Source: Roseobacter sp. SK209-2-6 (GTDB lineage: Bacteria; Pseudomonadota; Alphaproteobacteria; Rhodobacterales; Rhodobacteraceae). Taken from it: a stretch of 64,000 bases of DNA. Below, piece after piece: positions 35,485-44,367 of the stretch. Every line of letters begins with the position of its first letter. Positions within the stretch are counted from its first letter, which is position 1. The stretch lies in the NCBI RefSeq assembly GCF_000169455.1, contig NZ_AAYC01000005.1:186001-250000 (forward strand), in the 5' to 3' direction. The position numbers and the translations under genes were made by a program. The notes under the pieces were generated by a model. It was given only the letters and a program-made list of their open reading frames with translations. It had not been told where the DNA came from and searched no databases.

Positions 35485-36324
35485 TCATTTCACCGCCCCC
35501 GAGGTCAGTCCACGGATCAGCTGGCGCGAAAAAATCACGTAGAGCAGCAGCACCGGCAGGATTGCCATGCTCAGCGCCGAGAGAACCGCGTTCCAGTCGG
35601 TCACGAACTGGCCGATGAAGACCTGACTACCGAGCGTAAGCGTCTTGACCTCCTCTGCCGGGGCCAGGATCAGCGGGAACCAGAGATCATTCCAGATCGG
35701 GATCATGTTGAAGACCGCAACCGTGGCCAGCGCCGGGCGCACCAGCGGCAGCACGATACGGCCAAAGATGGTGTATTCGCTGAGGCCATCAATCCGGGCG
35801 GCATCTTTCAAATCGTTTGAAACCTGCCGCATAAATTCGCTGAGGATAAAGACTGCCAGCGGCAGCCCCTGCGCGGTATAGACCAGGATCAGTGCCCAAA
35901 GCGTGTTGACCAGCCCGGTTGAGACCATCAGATCCAGGATCGCAACCGTGCCGATGCGGATCGGGATCATGATCCCCAGCGCCAGATAAAGCCCCATCAG
36001 CAGATTGCCACGAAAGCGGTACTCGCTGAGGGCAAAGGCCGCCATGGCTCCAAAAAGCAGCACCAGTGCCAGCGAGGCAACGGTGACGATCAATGAATTC
36101 TGAAAGTAGAGGAAGAAATCCCCCTGTTTCAGAACGGTCTGGTAGCCGACCAGCGAAAAGCTCTCTGCATCCGGCAGCGCCAGGGGTTCTCGGAAGATCT
36201 TTTTACGGGTCTTGAAGCTGTTGATCAGGATCACAAAGACCGGGAACAGGGCGATCAGCGTATAGAGGATCAGCGCCCCATGCATGGCCAGGGTGTTGAA
36301 GGGTCTTTTGCGTGCGGAACTCAT
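35485..36324 (-). CDS. carbohydrate ABC transporter permease (MalG type)
   Basis: 279 residues from the ATG at 36324; a frame to 36543 is a shadow of the preceding gene. Six hydrophobic helices and the EAA coupling motif (DAARIDGLSEYTIFGRIVLPLVRPAL) are visible. The C-terminus LIRGLTSGAVK is typical of MalG-type permeases. Pairs with the MalF-type permease encoded 10 bases upstream. Confidence 0.92.
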   Translation of the reverse strand: MSSARKRPFNTLAMHGALILYTLIALFPVFVILINSFKTRKKIFREPLALPDAESFSLVGYQTVLKQGDFFLYFQNSLIVTVASLALVLLFGAMAAFALSEYRFRGNLLMGLYLALGIMIPIRIGTVAILDLMVSTGLVNTLWALILVYTAQGLPLAVFILSEFMRQVSNDLKDAARIDGLSEYTIFGRIVLPLVRPALATVAVFNMIPIWNDLWFPLILAPAEEVKTLTLGSQVFIGQFVTDWNAVLSALSMAILPVLLLYVIFSRQLIRGLTSGAVK

Positions 36325-36334
36325 AGGCTTTTCC

Positions 36335-37249
36335 TCACAGCTGGTAGCGGCGCATCCGGGTCTGGATGCCAAAGAGATAGATACAGACCCCGACAAGAAT
36401 GATCGCGAACATGGCACCGGCAATGGCCGCGCCCATATGCGGGTCCCCAAGCTGGAGCTGAAAGCCAAAGAAGGTGCGATACATGAAGGTGCCCAGGATG
36501 TCGGTTGAGAAATCCGGCCCCGCCAGCGCCCCCTGGGCGGCATAGATCAGGTCGAAAGCATTGAAATTGCCCACGAATGTCAGGATCGAGATGATCCCGA
36601 TAGAGGGCAGGATCAAGGGCAGCTTGATCTTCCAGAAGGCGGACATGCCAGTAATGCCGTCGATCTCTCCGGCCTCCAGGATTTCCTCCGGGATGGTCAA
36701 TAGCGCCGCATAGATCAGCATCATCGGGATGCCGACAAACTGCCAGACAGAGATCAGCGCCAGCGTGGTCAGCGCATACTCTTCTTTGCCCAGCCAGGGC
36801 GCAAAGAGCGACTTCAGCCCAACCGCATCCAGCATCGAGGGCGCGATGCCCCAGATCGGTGAGAGGATCAGCTTCCAGGCGAAGCCCACGATCACAAAGC
36901 TGAGAATGGTCGGAATGAAAATTGCGGAACGGTAGAGAGCGGCAAACCGCAGGCGCGGGTGGCTCAGCAGAGCTGCCAGCGCAATGCCGATCGGATTTTG
37001 CACCAGCATATGGATCAGGAAGAACCAGAAATTATTGCCCAGCGCGTTCCAGAATTGCTCTGACCAGATCGGATCCCCAAAGAGGGTCTGGAAATTCTGC
37101 AGGCCTGTGTAGACGCGCTCTTGGTCGATCTTGCTGTAAAGCGCCAGACGCAGCGTGTTGAACAACGGGAAGATCATCACGGCGGTGTAGATCAGAACGG
37201 CAGGTGCCAGAAAAACCAATATATGCCAGCGGGTTCGCGGCTTTTGCAT
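36335..37249 (-). CDS. carbohydrate ABC transporter permease (MalF type)
   Basis: 304 residues with about six helices. The EAA loop is EILEAGEIDGITGMSAFWKIKLPLILPSI, matching CUT1 permeases. Starts 88 bases after the binding-protein stop and is followed closely by the MalG-type gene. It forms the inner-membrane channel for the sugar captured by the 37338-38606 product. Confidence 0.92.
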   Translation of the reverse strand: MQKPRTRWHILVFLAPAVLIYTAVMIFPLFNTLRLALYSKIDQERVYTGLQNFQTLFGDPIWSEQFWNALGNNFWFFLIHMLVQNPIGIALAALLSHPRLRFAALYRSAIFIPTILSFVIVGFAWKLILSPIWGIAPSMLDAVGLKSLFAPWLGKEEYALTTLALISVWQFVGIPMMLIYAALLTIPEEILEAGEIDGITGMSAFWKIKLPLILPSIGIISILTFVGNFNAFDLIYAAQGALAGPDFSTDILGTFMYRTFFGFQLQLGDPHMGAAIAGAMFAIILVGVCIYLFGIQTRMRRYQL

Positions 37250-37337
37250 GTTTCACTCCTGGCTGGAAAGTCGTCGGAATTCGAGTGGATGGCGCAGGGC
37301 TGCGCCATCCCGTGAGTGGTTTGGCCTGATTAGGCTG

Positions 37338-38606
37338 TTACTGCTGCGGTGCGTACCAGCTGGCCAGCCCGCTTTGCAGTTCCTTGCCCAGATCGGCAGG
37401 GGCAGAGGCGCCCTTGATCGCCGCGACAGAGGCGCCCCAGGTCTCATTCTCGAGGTTCGGGGTACCGCGCGACAGGATCTGATAGGTGGAGCGGATGGTC
37501 GACTCGCACTCACCCCGCCAGCTGACAAATTCCTTGGCTAGCGGATCGCTCAGCTCAACCGGGGTTTTCGACAGCGGGAAAAAACCTGGCAGCGCATTGC
37601 CAAAGATCGAAGCGAACTCGGGCGAGGCTACCCAAGAGAGGAAGGTCTTGGCCGCTTCCGGGTTGGCGGTGGCGGCATTCATACCGATGCCGATGTCGGT
37701 GTGATCCGAGATATAGCAGGTGTCGCCGGCGGCCTGGACCGGTGGCTTGAAGGCGCCCATTTCAAAATCGGCTTGCGTGTTGAAGCCGGAAATCTCCCAG
37801 CTGCCCGCCGGATAGATCGCAGCCCGGCCCAGGGTAAAGAGGTTCTGGCTGTCCGGATAGGTCTGCGCCTCAAAACCGTCACCAAGGTAGGGGCCCCATT
37901 TCGCCAGCGTTTCATAGGGGGCGACCCAGGCCTCATCCGTCAGCTTCTGCTCCCCGGCGATCAGCGCCAGACGGCCCTCTTCGCCTTTCCAGTAGTTTGG
38001 ACCAATGTTGTTGTAACCCATGGTGGCGGCTTCCCATTGGTCATTGGTGCCCATGGCCATCGGGATATAGCTGCCGTCCTCGCGGATCTTCTCAAGCGCA
38101 GCAAAGAACTCCTCTTCTGTTTCCGGCACTGCCAGCTCCAGCTCCGCAAAGGCTTCCTTATTGTAAATGAACCCATGGATCACAGATGCCATAGGTACGC
38201 AGAAGCTGGCGGAGCCATCGTCGGTCTGCCAGGCGGATTTCGCCACGTCGGAGAAGTTCCCCATTGCCGCCAGATCTGCCAGGTTGCTCAGTCGGCCCGC
38301 TTCATAAAGCGCCAAGGAAGCATCAAAGGGGCGGCAGGTGATCAGATCACCAGCAGAGCCCGCCTCCAGTTTCGAGTTCAGCACCGCATTATATTCCGCC
38401 GGGGCCGAAGGGGTGAATTTCACCTTGATACCGGGATGCTTGGCCTCAAATGCCGGGATGATCTTGTCCTGCCAAAGGGTCAGGTCATCATTGCGCCAGC
38501 TTTCGATTGTCAATGTGACGTTCTCAGCACTGGCGGCCGCCCCCAGCAGAACTCCGCTAGCGAGCGCCGTTGCGGCCAGTGCCTTTGACATAAATTTCTG
38601 TTTCAT
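37338..38606 (-). CDS. extracellular sugar-binding protein of an ABC transporter
   Basis: 422 residues with a Sec signal peptide (ALAATALASGVLLGAAASA) and a family 1 solute-binding fold (VTLTIESWRNDDLTLWQDKIIPAFEAKHPGIKVKFTP). The start has a GGGAGGAAG ribosome site. It lies 34 bases after murQ, so uptake and the MurNAc-6-phosphate etherase share a transcript. GlcNAc, MurNAc or a chitooligosaccharide is the inferred ligand, from context only. Confidence 0.92.
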   Translation of the reverse strand: MKQKFMSKALAATALASGVLLGAAASAENVTLTIESWRNDDLTLWQDKIIPAFEAKHPGIKVKFTPSAPAEYNAVLNSKLEAGSAGDLITCRPFDASLALYEAGRLSNLADLAAMGNFSDVAKSAWQTDDGSASFCVPMASVIHGFIYNKEAFAELELAVPETEEEFFAALEKIREDGSYIPMAMGTNDQWEAATMGYNNIGPNYWKGEEGRLALIAGEQKLTDEAWVAPYETLAKWGPYLGDGFEAQTYPDSQNLFTLGRAAIYPAGSWEISGFNTQADFEMGAFKPPVQAAGDTCYISDHTDIGIGMNAATANPEAAKTFLSWVASPEFASIFGNALPGFFPLSKTPVELSDPLAKEFVSWRGECESTIRSTYQILSRGTPNLENETWGASVAAIKGASAPADLGKELQSGLASWYAPQQ

Positions 38607-38640
38607 ATTCTTCCTCCCTTTTTCTATTTTCTTGATAGGC

Positions 38641-39543
38641 TTACGTGGAATGCAGGTCGCGCAGGCGATCCAGGACAGGTCTCAGATGCCCACGGCTCTG
38701 TGTGAGCTCGTTTTTTGCAGCAGCGTAGTCCTGCACACCTGCGGCCAGCAGGATTGCAATTTTGACATCGCCTTGCGCGTTTTGAATGGCAACCTCTGCC
38801 TGATCAGCGGAAACCTCTGCAATCGTAGAAACAATGGATTTCGCGCGCTGGCGCAGTTTCGCATTATCCGCACGCAGATTGACCATCATGCCATCATGGA
38901 TATGACCCAATTCAAGCGCCATGAGCGTTGAAAGGCTGTTGAGAGCTATCTTCTGAGCCGTGCCCGCCCCCAGTCGTGTCGAGCCTGAAAGGACCTCTGG
39001 CGGGGTTGGTAGCAAAACCGGAAAATCACTCTCCTGAAGCAGTGCAGCCCCTGGGTTATTCGCTAAGGCCACAACTGGACATTTTGCATTGCGGGCTATG
39101 CGGGCCGCTTCCAAAGTATAGGGCGTAGAGCCGCTTGCCGAGACGGCAATCAGACAGTCAGCAGGCCCCAGATCCAAAAGCTCACCTTGCAAGGACGCGA
39201 TGTCATCTTCAGTATCCCCGGGCATCTCCGCATTCTGGGGCACTCCACCAGCCATGAGAATTCGGATCTGATCAGCGGGAATTCCAAAGGTCCCCCCCAA
39301 CTCCATGGCATCCGCTGCCGCCATCAACCCCGAGGACCCGGCAGCAGTGTAGAACAAGCGCCCGCCGCCACCAATCGCAGCAGCCATGACTGTCGCAGCC
39401 GCACAAATCTGCGGCAACGCAGATAGCGCGGATTGAGCCGCCTCCCCCTGCGAGACCACCAACAGGCGCGCCGCCTCCAATTGCGGGCGCAGATCCAAGC
39501 CAGCAACCGAAGCATGTAACTTTTCCGTGTTCACCCCAGTCAC
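38641..39543 (-). CDS. murQ: N-acetylmuramic acid 6-phosphate etherase
   Basis: 300 residues, SIS fold, with the MurQ signature blocks LFYTAAGSSGLMAAADAMELGGTFG, the catalytic Glu region GDTEDDIASLQGE and ARNAKCPVVALANNPGA. It cleaves the lactyl ether of MurNAc-6-phosphate to give GlcNAc-6-phosphate and D-lactate in the cytosol. The start is GTG behind AAGGGA. It leads the sugar-transport operon and is divergent from a kinase gene, next to paired GGTATT operator-like repeats. Confidence 0.93.
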   Translation of the reverse strand: MTGVNTEKLHASVAGLDLRPQLEAARLLVVSQGEAAQSALSALPQICAAATVMAAAIGGGGRLFYTAAGSSGLMAAADAMELGGTFGIPADQIRILMAGGVPQNAEMPGDTEDDIASLQGELLDLGPADCLIAVSASGSTPYTLEAARIARNAKCPVVALANNPGAALLQESDFPVLLPTPPEVLSGSTRLGAGTAQKIALNSLSTLMALELGHIHDGMMVNLRADNAKLRQRAKSIVSTIAEVSADQAEVAIQNAQGDVKIAILLAAGVQDYAAAKNELTQSRGHLRPVLDRLRDLHST

Positions 39544-39577
39544 ACGAATCCCTTTCTATCGAGCAGATTGGAGAAAC

Positions 39578-39718
39578 AATACCTTTAGAATACCAAAAGT
39601 CCAGATATTTTTAAATGGCATATGTTTTCACTCCCCCGAACCCCGCCAACAGACCAATTTCGCCCCAAAAAATCAAAAAATCCTCTTTTCGATCGGTTAA
39701 AGGTATTATATAGGTATT
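39578..39718. promoter_or_regulatory. paired GGTATT repeats, probable GntR operators
   Basis: Two AATACC words (39578-39583, 39589-39594) lie in front of murQ, and two GGTATT words (39702-39707, 39713-39718) in front of the kinase gene. In each pair the hexamers are exactly 11 bases apart and oriented the same way relative to the gene they precede. The right pair overlaps a TATTATAT -10-like element. The gntR gene at 40622 is the likely partner. Confidence 0.7.
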
Positions 39719-39722
39719 CCCC

Positions 39723-40625
39723 ATGGAGATGCTCAGCACCTATTCCACAATCGCCATTGATGGCGGAGGCACGAGATGCCGCCTGGCCCTCACCTATAGG
39801 GGTCAGAGCTTTTTTGTTGAGACCGGCTCCAGCAACATCTCTTCCGATTTCAACCTCGCCTGTCGCGAAATCGTGGCCGGGCTACGACGCCTCTCTGATG
39901 CAAGTGGCCGCTCGCTTGAGGAGCTTTCCACCCTCCCAAGCTTCCTTGGACTAGCCGGCGCGGTTGGTGAAAAGACCTGTTCCAGGCTTTCCGAGGCGTT
40001 ACCTTTGGAGCACTGCCTGATCCAGGACGATCGCAGCACAGCGTTGCGCGGCGCACTCGGTGTGAGTGATGGCGCCATTGCCCATTGCGGAACCGGCTCC
40101 TTTCTGGCCAGCCAGATCCACGGGCACCCCCGCATCATCGGCGGCTGGGGTGCCGTTTTGGGGGATGAGGCCTCTGCGCAGTGGCTGGGGCGCCGGGCGC
40201 TGACCCTCGCGCTGAATACCGCGGATAAGCTATTGGCGGCATCCGACCTTACAGAGCATCTGCTAGATCGCTTTGAAGACCCCGCTGGCATTGTCGAATT
40301 TGCGGCCCAAGCCAGCCCCGCCGCTTTCGGCAAGTTGGCCCCCAGCATTGCCGAACATGCGGAGCAGGGAGACACTCTTGCAATAGAACTCATGCAATCT
40401 GGTGCCCACTACCTTGCGACCTCACTGGAGAAAATCGGCTGGAAACCAGGATTGACGCTGTGCCTCACCGGCGGCCTTGGGCCGCAATATGCGCCCTACC
40501 TTCCCAATGCGATGCAAAGCTGCCTGACCGCACCGCAGGGCGACCCGCTGGAAGGGGCAAAGCAACTGGCCCAGGAATACGCAAAACAGCTGGCACGCGC
40601 AGGTAAGCTAAAGGAGCACATATGA
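39723..40625 (+). CDS. BadF/BadG/BcrA/BcrD-type sugar kinase (N-acetylglucosamine kinase-like)
   Basis: 300 residues, ASKHA ATPase fold. Phosphate-1 motif AIDGGGTRCRLAL, phosphate-2 region GAIAHCGTGSFLA, and GGWGAVLGDEASAQWLGRRAL are all as in GlcNAc/MurNAc kinases of this family. It should phosphorylate the imported amino sugar for MurQ or NagA. The operator-like repeats end only 5 bases before the ATG, so the transcript may have a very short or no leader. Overlaps gntR by ATGA. Confidence 0.88.
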   Translation: MEMLSTYSTIAIDGGGTRCRLALTYRGQSFFVETGSSNISSDFNLACREIVAGLRRLSDASGRSLEELSTLPSFLGLAGAVGEKTCSRLSEALPLEHCLIQDDRSTALRGALGVSDGAIAHCGTGSFLASQIHGHPRIIGGWGAVLGDEASAQWLGRRALTLALNTADKLLAASDLTEHLLDRFEDPAGIVEFAAQASPAAFGKLAPSIAEHAEQGDTLAIELMQSGAHYLATSLEKIGWKPGLTLCLTGGLGPQYAPYLPNAMQSCLTAPQGDPLEGAKQLAQEYAKQLARAGKLKEHI

Positions 40626-41377
40626 ATATCGCGGATTTTCTGGCTCCGGATGGCTGGCTCTTGCAAAGCAGTGGCCCACGCTATGTGCAGCTGCGCCACC
40701 GATTGGAGCAGGCCATTGCAGAAGAGGTTCTCCCTTCTAATAGCGCCCTGCCCCCGGAACGTGAGATCGCAGGCATTACCGGCCTATCCCGTGTCACTGT
40801 ACGAAAAGCCATCCAGGAACTGGTCGAAAAAGGTGTTGTTGAACAAAGGCAGGGGTCCGGCACTTTTGTGAGGGAGCCGCTTGCACGCGTTGAGCAGTCC
40901 TTGACCAAGCTCACATCCTTTACCGAAGATATGCGACACCGGGGGGTCCAGACCTCCTCCACCTGGCTGGAACGCGGGGTATTTCTGGCCTCAGAGGAAG
41001 AGATTGAGACCCTGAACTTGGAAGCAGGCGCTTCGGTCTCTCGTATTCGTCGCCTGAGGCTGGCGGATGGTCACCCAATGGCGCTGGAACATGCGGCGCT
41101 TCCTTTGGACATTCTTCCCAATCCGATCGACATCACCAGCTCGCTCTATGACGTTCTGGATCAATCGGGCAACCGTCCCGTGCGCGCCCTGCAAAAGATC
41201 TCTGCCATCAATCTCGGCGCGGCAGAGGCAAATCTGTTGGGTGTTGCCGAGGGCACCGCCGGCCTGCGCATTCGGCGGATCTCCTTCCTGGAAAACGGGC
41301 GCACCGCAGAGCTGACACGCTCAGTCTATCGCGGCGACGCCTATGATTTTGTCGCGGAACTGCGCCTCACTCCCTGA
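40622..41377 (+). CDS. GntR family transcriptional regulator, HutC/NagR type
   Basis: 251 residues. The N-terminal GntR winged helix (LPPEREIAGITGLSRVTVRKAIQELVEKGVVEQRQGSGTFV) is followed by a UTRA ligand domain that in NagR/DasR binds amino-sugar phosphates. Coupled by ATGA to the kinase gene. It is the natural repressor for the GGTATT sites between murQ and the kinase gene. Confidence 0.92.
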   Translation: MNIADFLAPDGWLLQSSGPRYVQLRHRLEQAIAEEVLPSNSALPPEREIAGITGLSRVTVRKAIQELVEKGVVEQRQGSGTFVREPLARVEQSLTKLTSFTEDMRHRGVQTSSTWLERGVFLASEEEIETLNLEAGASVSRIRRLRLADGHPMALEHAALPLDILPNPIDITSSLYDVLDQSGNRPVRALQKISAINLGAAEANLLGVAEGTAGLRIRRISFLENGRTAELTRSVYRGDAYDFVAELRLTP

Positions 41378-41427
41378 ACCCCGGATATCAACACAGATTG
41401 ATCCCGGCCCGTCAAAGGTTACAAAAC

Positions 41428-42456
41428 ATGCTGATTGCTGCCACGCAAATGCGACGAGAGATTGAGGAAATTCCTCTGGCTGTAGAACGCCTTTTGAGTT
41501 CTGGGCAAATGACCATAGAAGACGCAGCTTCCGCGATCAGACAACAAGAGCCACAGCTGCTGCTGTCCGCTGCGCGCGGCTCTTCCGACCATGCCTGCAG
41601 TTACCTCAAATATGTCAGCGAAATCCTCCTGGGTTTGCCTATGGCCTCGGTCGGACCATCCGTGGCTTCAATTTACAACAGCCGCCTTATGCAAATGAAC
41701 GCCTTGGCGATTTCGGTTTCGCAATCGGGGCAAAGCCCGGACATCCTGCACCTGACACAGTCGTTCCGTCGTGCGGGTAGTTTCACCGTTGCAATCACCA
41801 ATGATGCCTCCTCCCCCTTGGCCCGAGCCGCGCATCGGACGCTCGACATCGACGCAGGACCCGAACTCAGCGTTGCGGCCACAAAAACCTTCGTCACCTC
41901 TTTGGTCGCAGGTCTGTGGTTGCTGGCAGAGCTGAAACAGGATCAACAGGTGCTGGCCGCTCTGCGACATTTACCAAGCCAGCTGGAAGCTGCGACGAGA
42001 TGTGACTGGTCCGAGGCCGTCGATGCCCTTACCGGGGGCTCCCTGTTCACCTTGGGGCGCGGGCCGACCTTTGCCATCTCCAACGAAGCGGCGCTCAAGT
42101 TCAAGGAAACCTGCCAGATCCACGCGGAGAGCTATTCCAGCGCCGAAGTGTTGCATGGGCCGGTCTCTATCGTTGATCAGCATTTCCCGATCATTGCCTT
42201 TGCCGCGGCAGATGCCGCAGAGCAAACGATCTGCGAAGTGGCTGATCAACTGGCGCAAAAAGGCGCGCAGGTCTTTACCACCAGCAGCCATGTTACCAGC
42301 GCTAAAACCCTGCCCCATCAACGTACAGGGCATTGGCTCACAGATCCGATCGCCATCATTGTCTCTTTTTACGCAATGGTGGAACAGGTTGCTGTACAGG
42401 CCGGAGTGAACCCAGACGCCCCTCGGCACCTGAAGAAAGTCACGGAGACCCTATGA
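41428..42456 (+). CDS. SIS-domain glucosamine-6-phosphate deaminase (NagB-II/GlmS-like)
   Basis: 342 residues from the ATG at 41428 (AAAGG ribosome site); a TTG at 41398 is less likely. Two SIS domains: the first with LLSAARGSSDHACSYLKYVSE and SVSQSGQSPDIL, the second with LGRGPTFAISNEAALKFKETCQIHAESYSSAEVLHGPVS. It lacks the glutaminase domain of GlmS, so it fits the NagB-II type converting glucosamine-6-phosphate to fructose-6-phosphate. Overlaps nagA by ATGA. Confidence 0.88.
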   Translation: MLIAATQMRREIEEIPLAVERLLSSGQMTIEDAASAIRQQEPQLLLSAARGSSDHACSYLKYVSEILLGLPMASVGPSVASIYNSRLMQMNALAISVSQSGQSPDILHLTQSFRRAGSFTVAITNDASSPLARAAHRTLDIDAGPELSVAATKTFVTSLVAGLWLLAELKQDQQVLAALRHLPSQLEAATRCDWSEAVDALTGGSLFTLGRGPTFAISNEAALKFKETCQIHAESYSSAEVLHGPVSIVDQHFPIIAFAAADAAEQTICEVADQLAQKGAQVFTTSSHVTSAKTLPHQRTGHWLTDPIAIIVSFYAMVEQVAVQAGVNPDAPRHLKKVTETL

Positions 42457-43631
42457 ATACGCCTGTGCATTTCTATTCCGGTGGCCCGATCTTTGATGGA
42501 AGCAAACTCCACCACAACTGCCTCGCACGGTTTGAGGCGGGCCGCCTGGTCGAGATCTTCGACGGCGTATCGCCACCGGCAGGTGCGCGCTGCACAGATC
42601 TAGCCGGTGATATTCTCAGCCCGGGCTTCCTGGACCTGCAGGTCAACGGTGGCGATGGCATCATGCTGAATGAAGCCATCAACCCAGAAGGCCTGCGCCG
42701 AATAGCGGCCGCACACCGGCGCCTTGGCAGCGTCCAGATCCTGCCGACACTTATCACCGATACCGCCGCAAAAACACGCGCAACCATTGAAGCCACAAAA
42801 CAGGCTATAGCAGAAGGCGTGCCTGGAATCGCAGGCTTGCACCTGGAAGGTCCGCACCTCTCGATCAGCCGCAAGGGTGCCCATGACGCCGATCTGATAA
42901 GGCCCATGACAGAGGAAGACCTCGACTATCTGGTTGATGCCGCAGAGAGCCTACCGGCTCTCCTCCTGACCATCGCGCCAGAAAATGTTTCGGTGCAACA
43001 GGTCTCTACTCTTGCACGCGCAGGGGCGATCATCTCGCTCGGCCATTCCGACGCCGACTATGAAACCGCCATCGCCTATGCAGAAGCCGGTGCAAGTGCC
43101 GTAACGCACCTTTTCAATGCAATGAGTCAGCTTGGAAATCGAATGCCTGGCATTGTGGGCGCCGCTCTGGAATGCACCAAGCTGAACGCCGGGCTGATCG
43201 CTGACGGCATTCATGTTCACCCATCGACCATGCGCGCCGCTTGGACGGCCAAAACAAGCGCTAATCAAGATGGCAGCACACAGGTGTTGCCCCGTGCCAG
43301 TGAGATCTTTCTGGTGAGCGACGCCATGGCGCCAGCAGGCTCGGATATTCAGAGTTTTGAACTCGAGGGGCGCAGGATCTCTCGTGAAAACGGCCGCCTT
43401 ACTCTGGAGGACGGCACATTGGCTGGGGCGGATCTGGATCTGACAACCGCAATTCGTGTCCTGACGCAGCAATGCGATGTCCCGCTCAAGGACGCCCTGG
43501 CGGCGGCCATTGCGACGCCGCGCAGAGTTATTGGAGCGTGGGGGGGCGGTGAATCCGCACTTGGGCTGGCGGAAAGCCAATTTATCAAGATCAAGGCAGA
43601 TCTCTCCTCAGCACATCCGGTGGTGGAATAG
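42453..43631 (+). CDS. nagA: N-acetylglucosamine-6-phosphate deacetylase
   Basis: 392 residues from the ATG at 42453. Amidohydrolase motifs: LSPGFLDLQVNGGDG, the Glu of GLHLEGPHLS, SLGHSDADYETA with metal-binding His, VTHLFNAMSQLGNR, GLIADGIHVHP and catalytic Asp in FLVSDAMAPAG. It deacetylates GlcNAc-6-phosphate before the SIS deaminase. It completes the route MurNAc-6-P to GlcNAc-6-P to GlcN-6-P to fructose-6-P encoded in this divergon. Confidence 0.94.
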   Translation: MNTPVHFYSGGPIFDGSKLHHNCLARFEAGRLVEIFDGVSPPAGARCTDLAGDILSPGFLDLQVNGGDGIMLNEAINPEGLRRIAAAHRRLGSVQILPTLITDTAAKTRATIEATKQAIAEGVPGIAGLHLEGPHLSISRKGAHDADLIRPMTEEDLDYLVDAAESLPALLLTIAPENVSVQQVSTLARAGAIISLGHSDADYETAIAYAEAGASAVTHLFNAMSQLGNRMPGIVGAALECTKLNAGLIADGIHVHPSTMRAAWTAKTSANQDGSTQVLPRASEIFLVSDAMAPAGSDIQSFELEGRRISRENGRLTLEDGTLAGADLDLTTAIRVLTQQCDVPLKDALAAAIATPRRVIGAWGGGESALGLAESQFIKIKADLSSAHPVVE

Positions 43632-43830
43632 AAAGCCCGCAACCTGACCAGAGGTTTTGCGATTTATCTGCAGCCCGAACCGTTCTTGCATCCCAAGCGA
43701 ACAACCCAAAGGCGCAGGAAATTTAACCAATACCGCCAAAGAGTTAGACTACACCTCCCGTCGAAAGTTCTAATATCGCACCAAAAACTCACCTATGACT
43801 TTGTTTCATCTCGGAAAAACCAGTTTTTCT

Positions 43831-43844
43831 TTGATCTAGAACAA
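43831..43844 (+). promoter_or_regulatory. FNR/Dnr-like box upstream of the nos operon
   Basis: TTGATCTAGAACAA matches the FNR/Dnr palindrome TTGAT-N4-ATCAA at nine of ten positions. A CATAGG -10-like element at 43865-43870 places the box near -41, the class II activating position. It lies 58 bases before the first gene of the nos region, consistent with control by low oxygen or nitric oxide. The rest of 43632-43902 shows no gene. Confidence 0.7.
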
Positions 43845-43902
43845 GTCGCGACATGCCCCTGGAGCATAGGTTCGGGTCGAAACAAAACCGAATCTTGCTC
43901 TG

Positions 43903-44367
43903 ATGTCCTCAAACCTGCAACACACACTTACTGGCAGAAAAATGCTGTCCCGCCTACTGGCGGCGCTGGCCTGCCTCATGGTAGTTTTGCAGCTTGCTCT
44001 GCCCAGTCTCGGGCAGGCTAGTGATCAGGGAACATGGGTGGAGATTTGCAGCGACCTTGGTCCTGTTGAGGTTGAAATTAGCAGCGGGGAAACCCGCACC
44101 CCTTCTGACGATTGCCCGGATTGTGACATTTGCCTGCTTTGTGCAGCTGAAAACGGCCAGGCCCGGCCTCTGACCCTTTCACAGACCTACGGCCCTGTTC
44201 CGCAGCACAGTGCACATTCCCTCAAGCAGGGGATTGTTCTCTTGAACCCGGCGCAATTCTGGCATGACGGCCGCGGCCCTCCCCGAATTCAAAAAACTCC
44301 TATGGAGCGCGCATCTGATGCCTCCATGGCAACCACCTTACAAGAAGGAGGGGCGCCATGGATCTGA
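43903..44367 (+). CDS. small Cys-rich exported protein, DUF2946-like
   Basis: 154 residues. A signal or anchor segment (LLAALACLMVVLQLALPSLGQAS) is followed by a cysteine cluster CPDCDICLLC at about residue 76. The form recalls DUF2946 proteins, but I am not certain. It is the first gene behind the FNR-like box and overlaps the nosR start by 10 bases, so it belongs to the nos transcript. The Cys cluster could bind copper for NosZ maturation; this is inference. Confidence 0.6.
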   Translation: MSSNLQHTLTGRKMLSRLLAALACLMVVLQLALPSLGQASDQGTWVEICSDLGPVEVEISSGETRTPSDDCPDCDICLLCAAENGQARPLTLSQTYGPVPQHSAHSLKQGIVLLNPAQFWHDGRGPPRIQKTPMERASDASMATTLQEGGAPWI

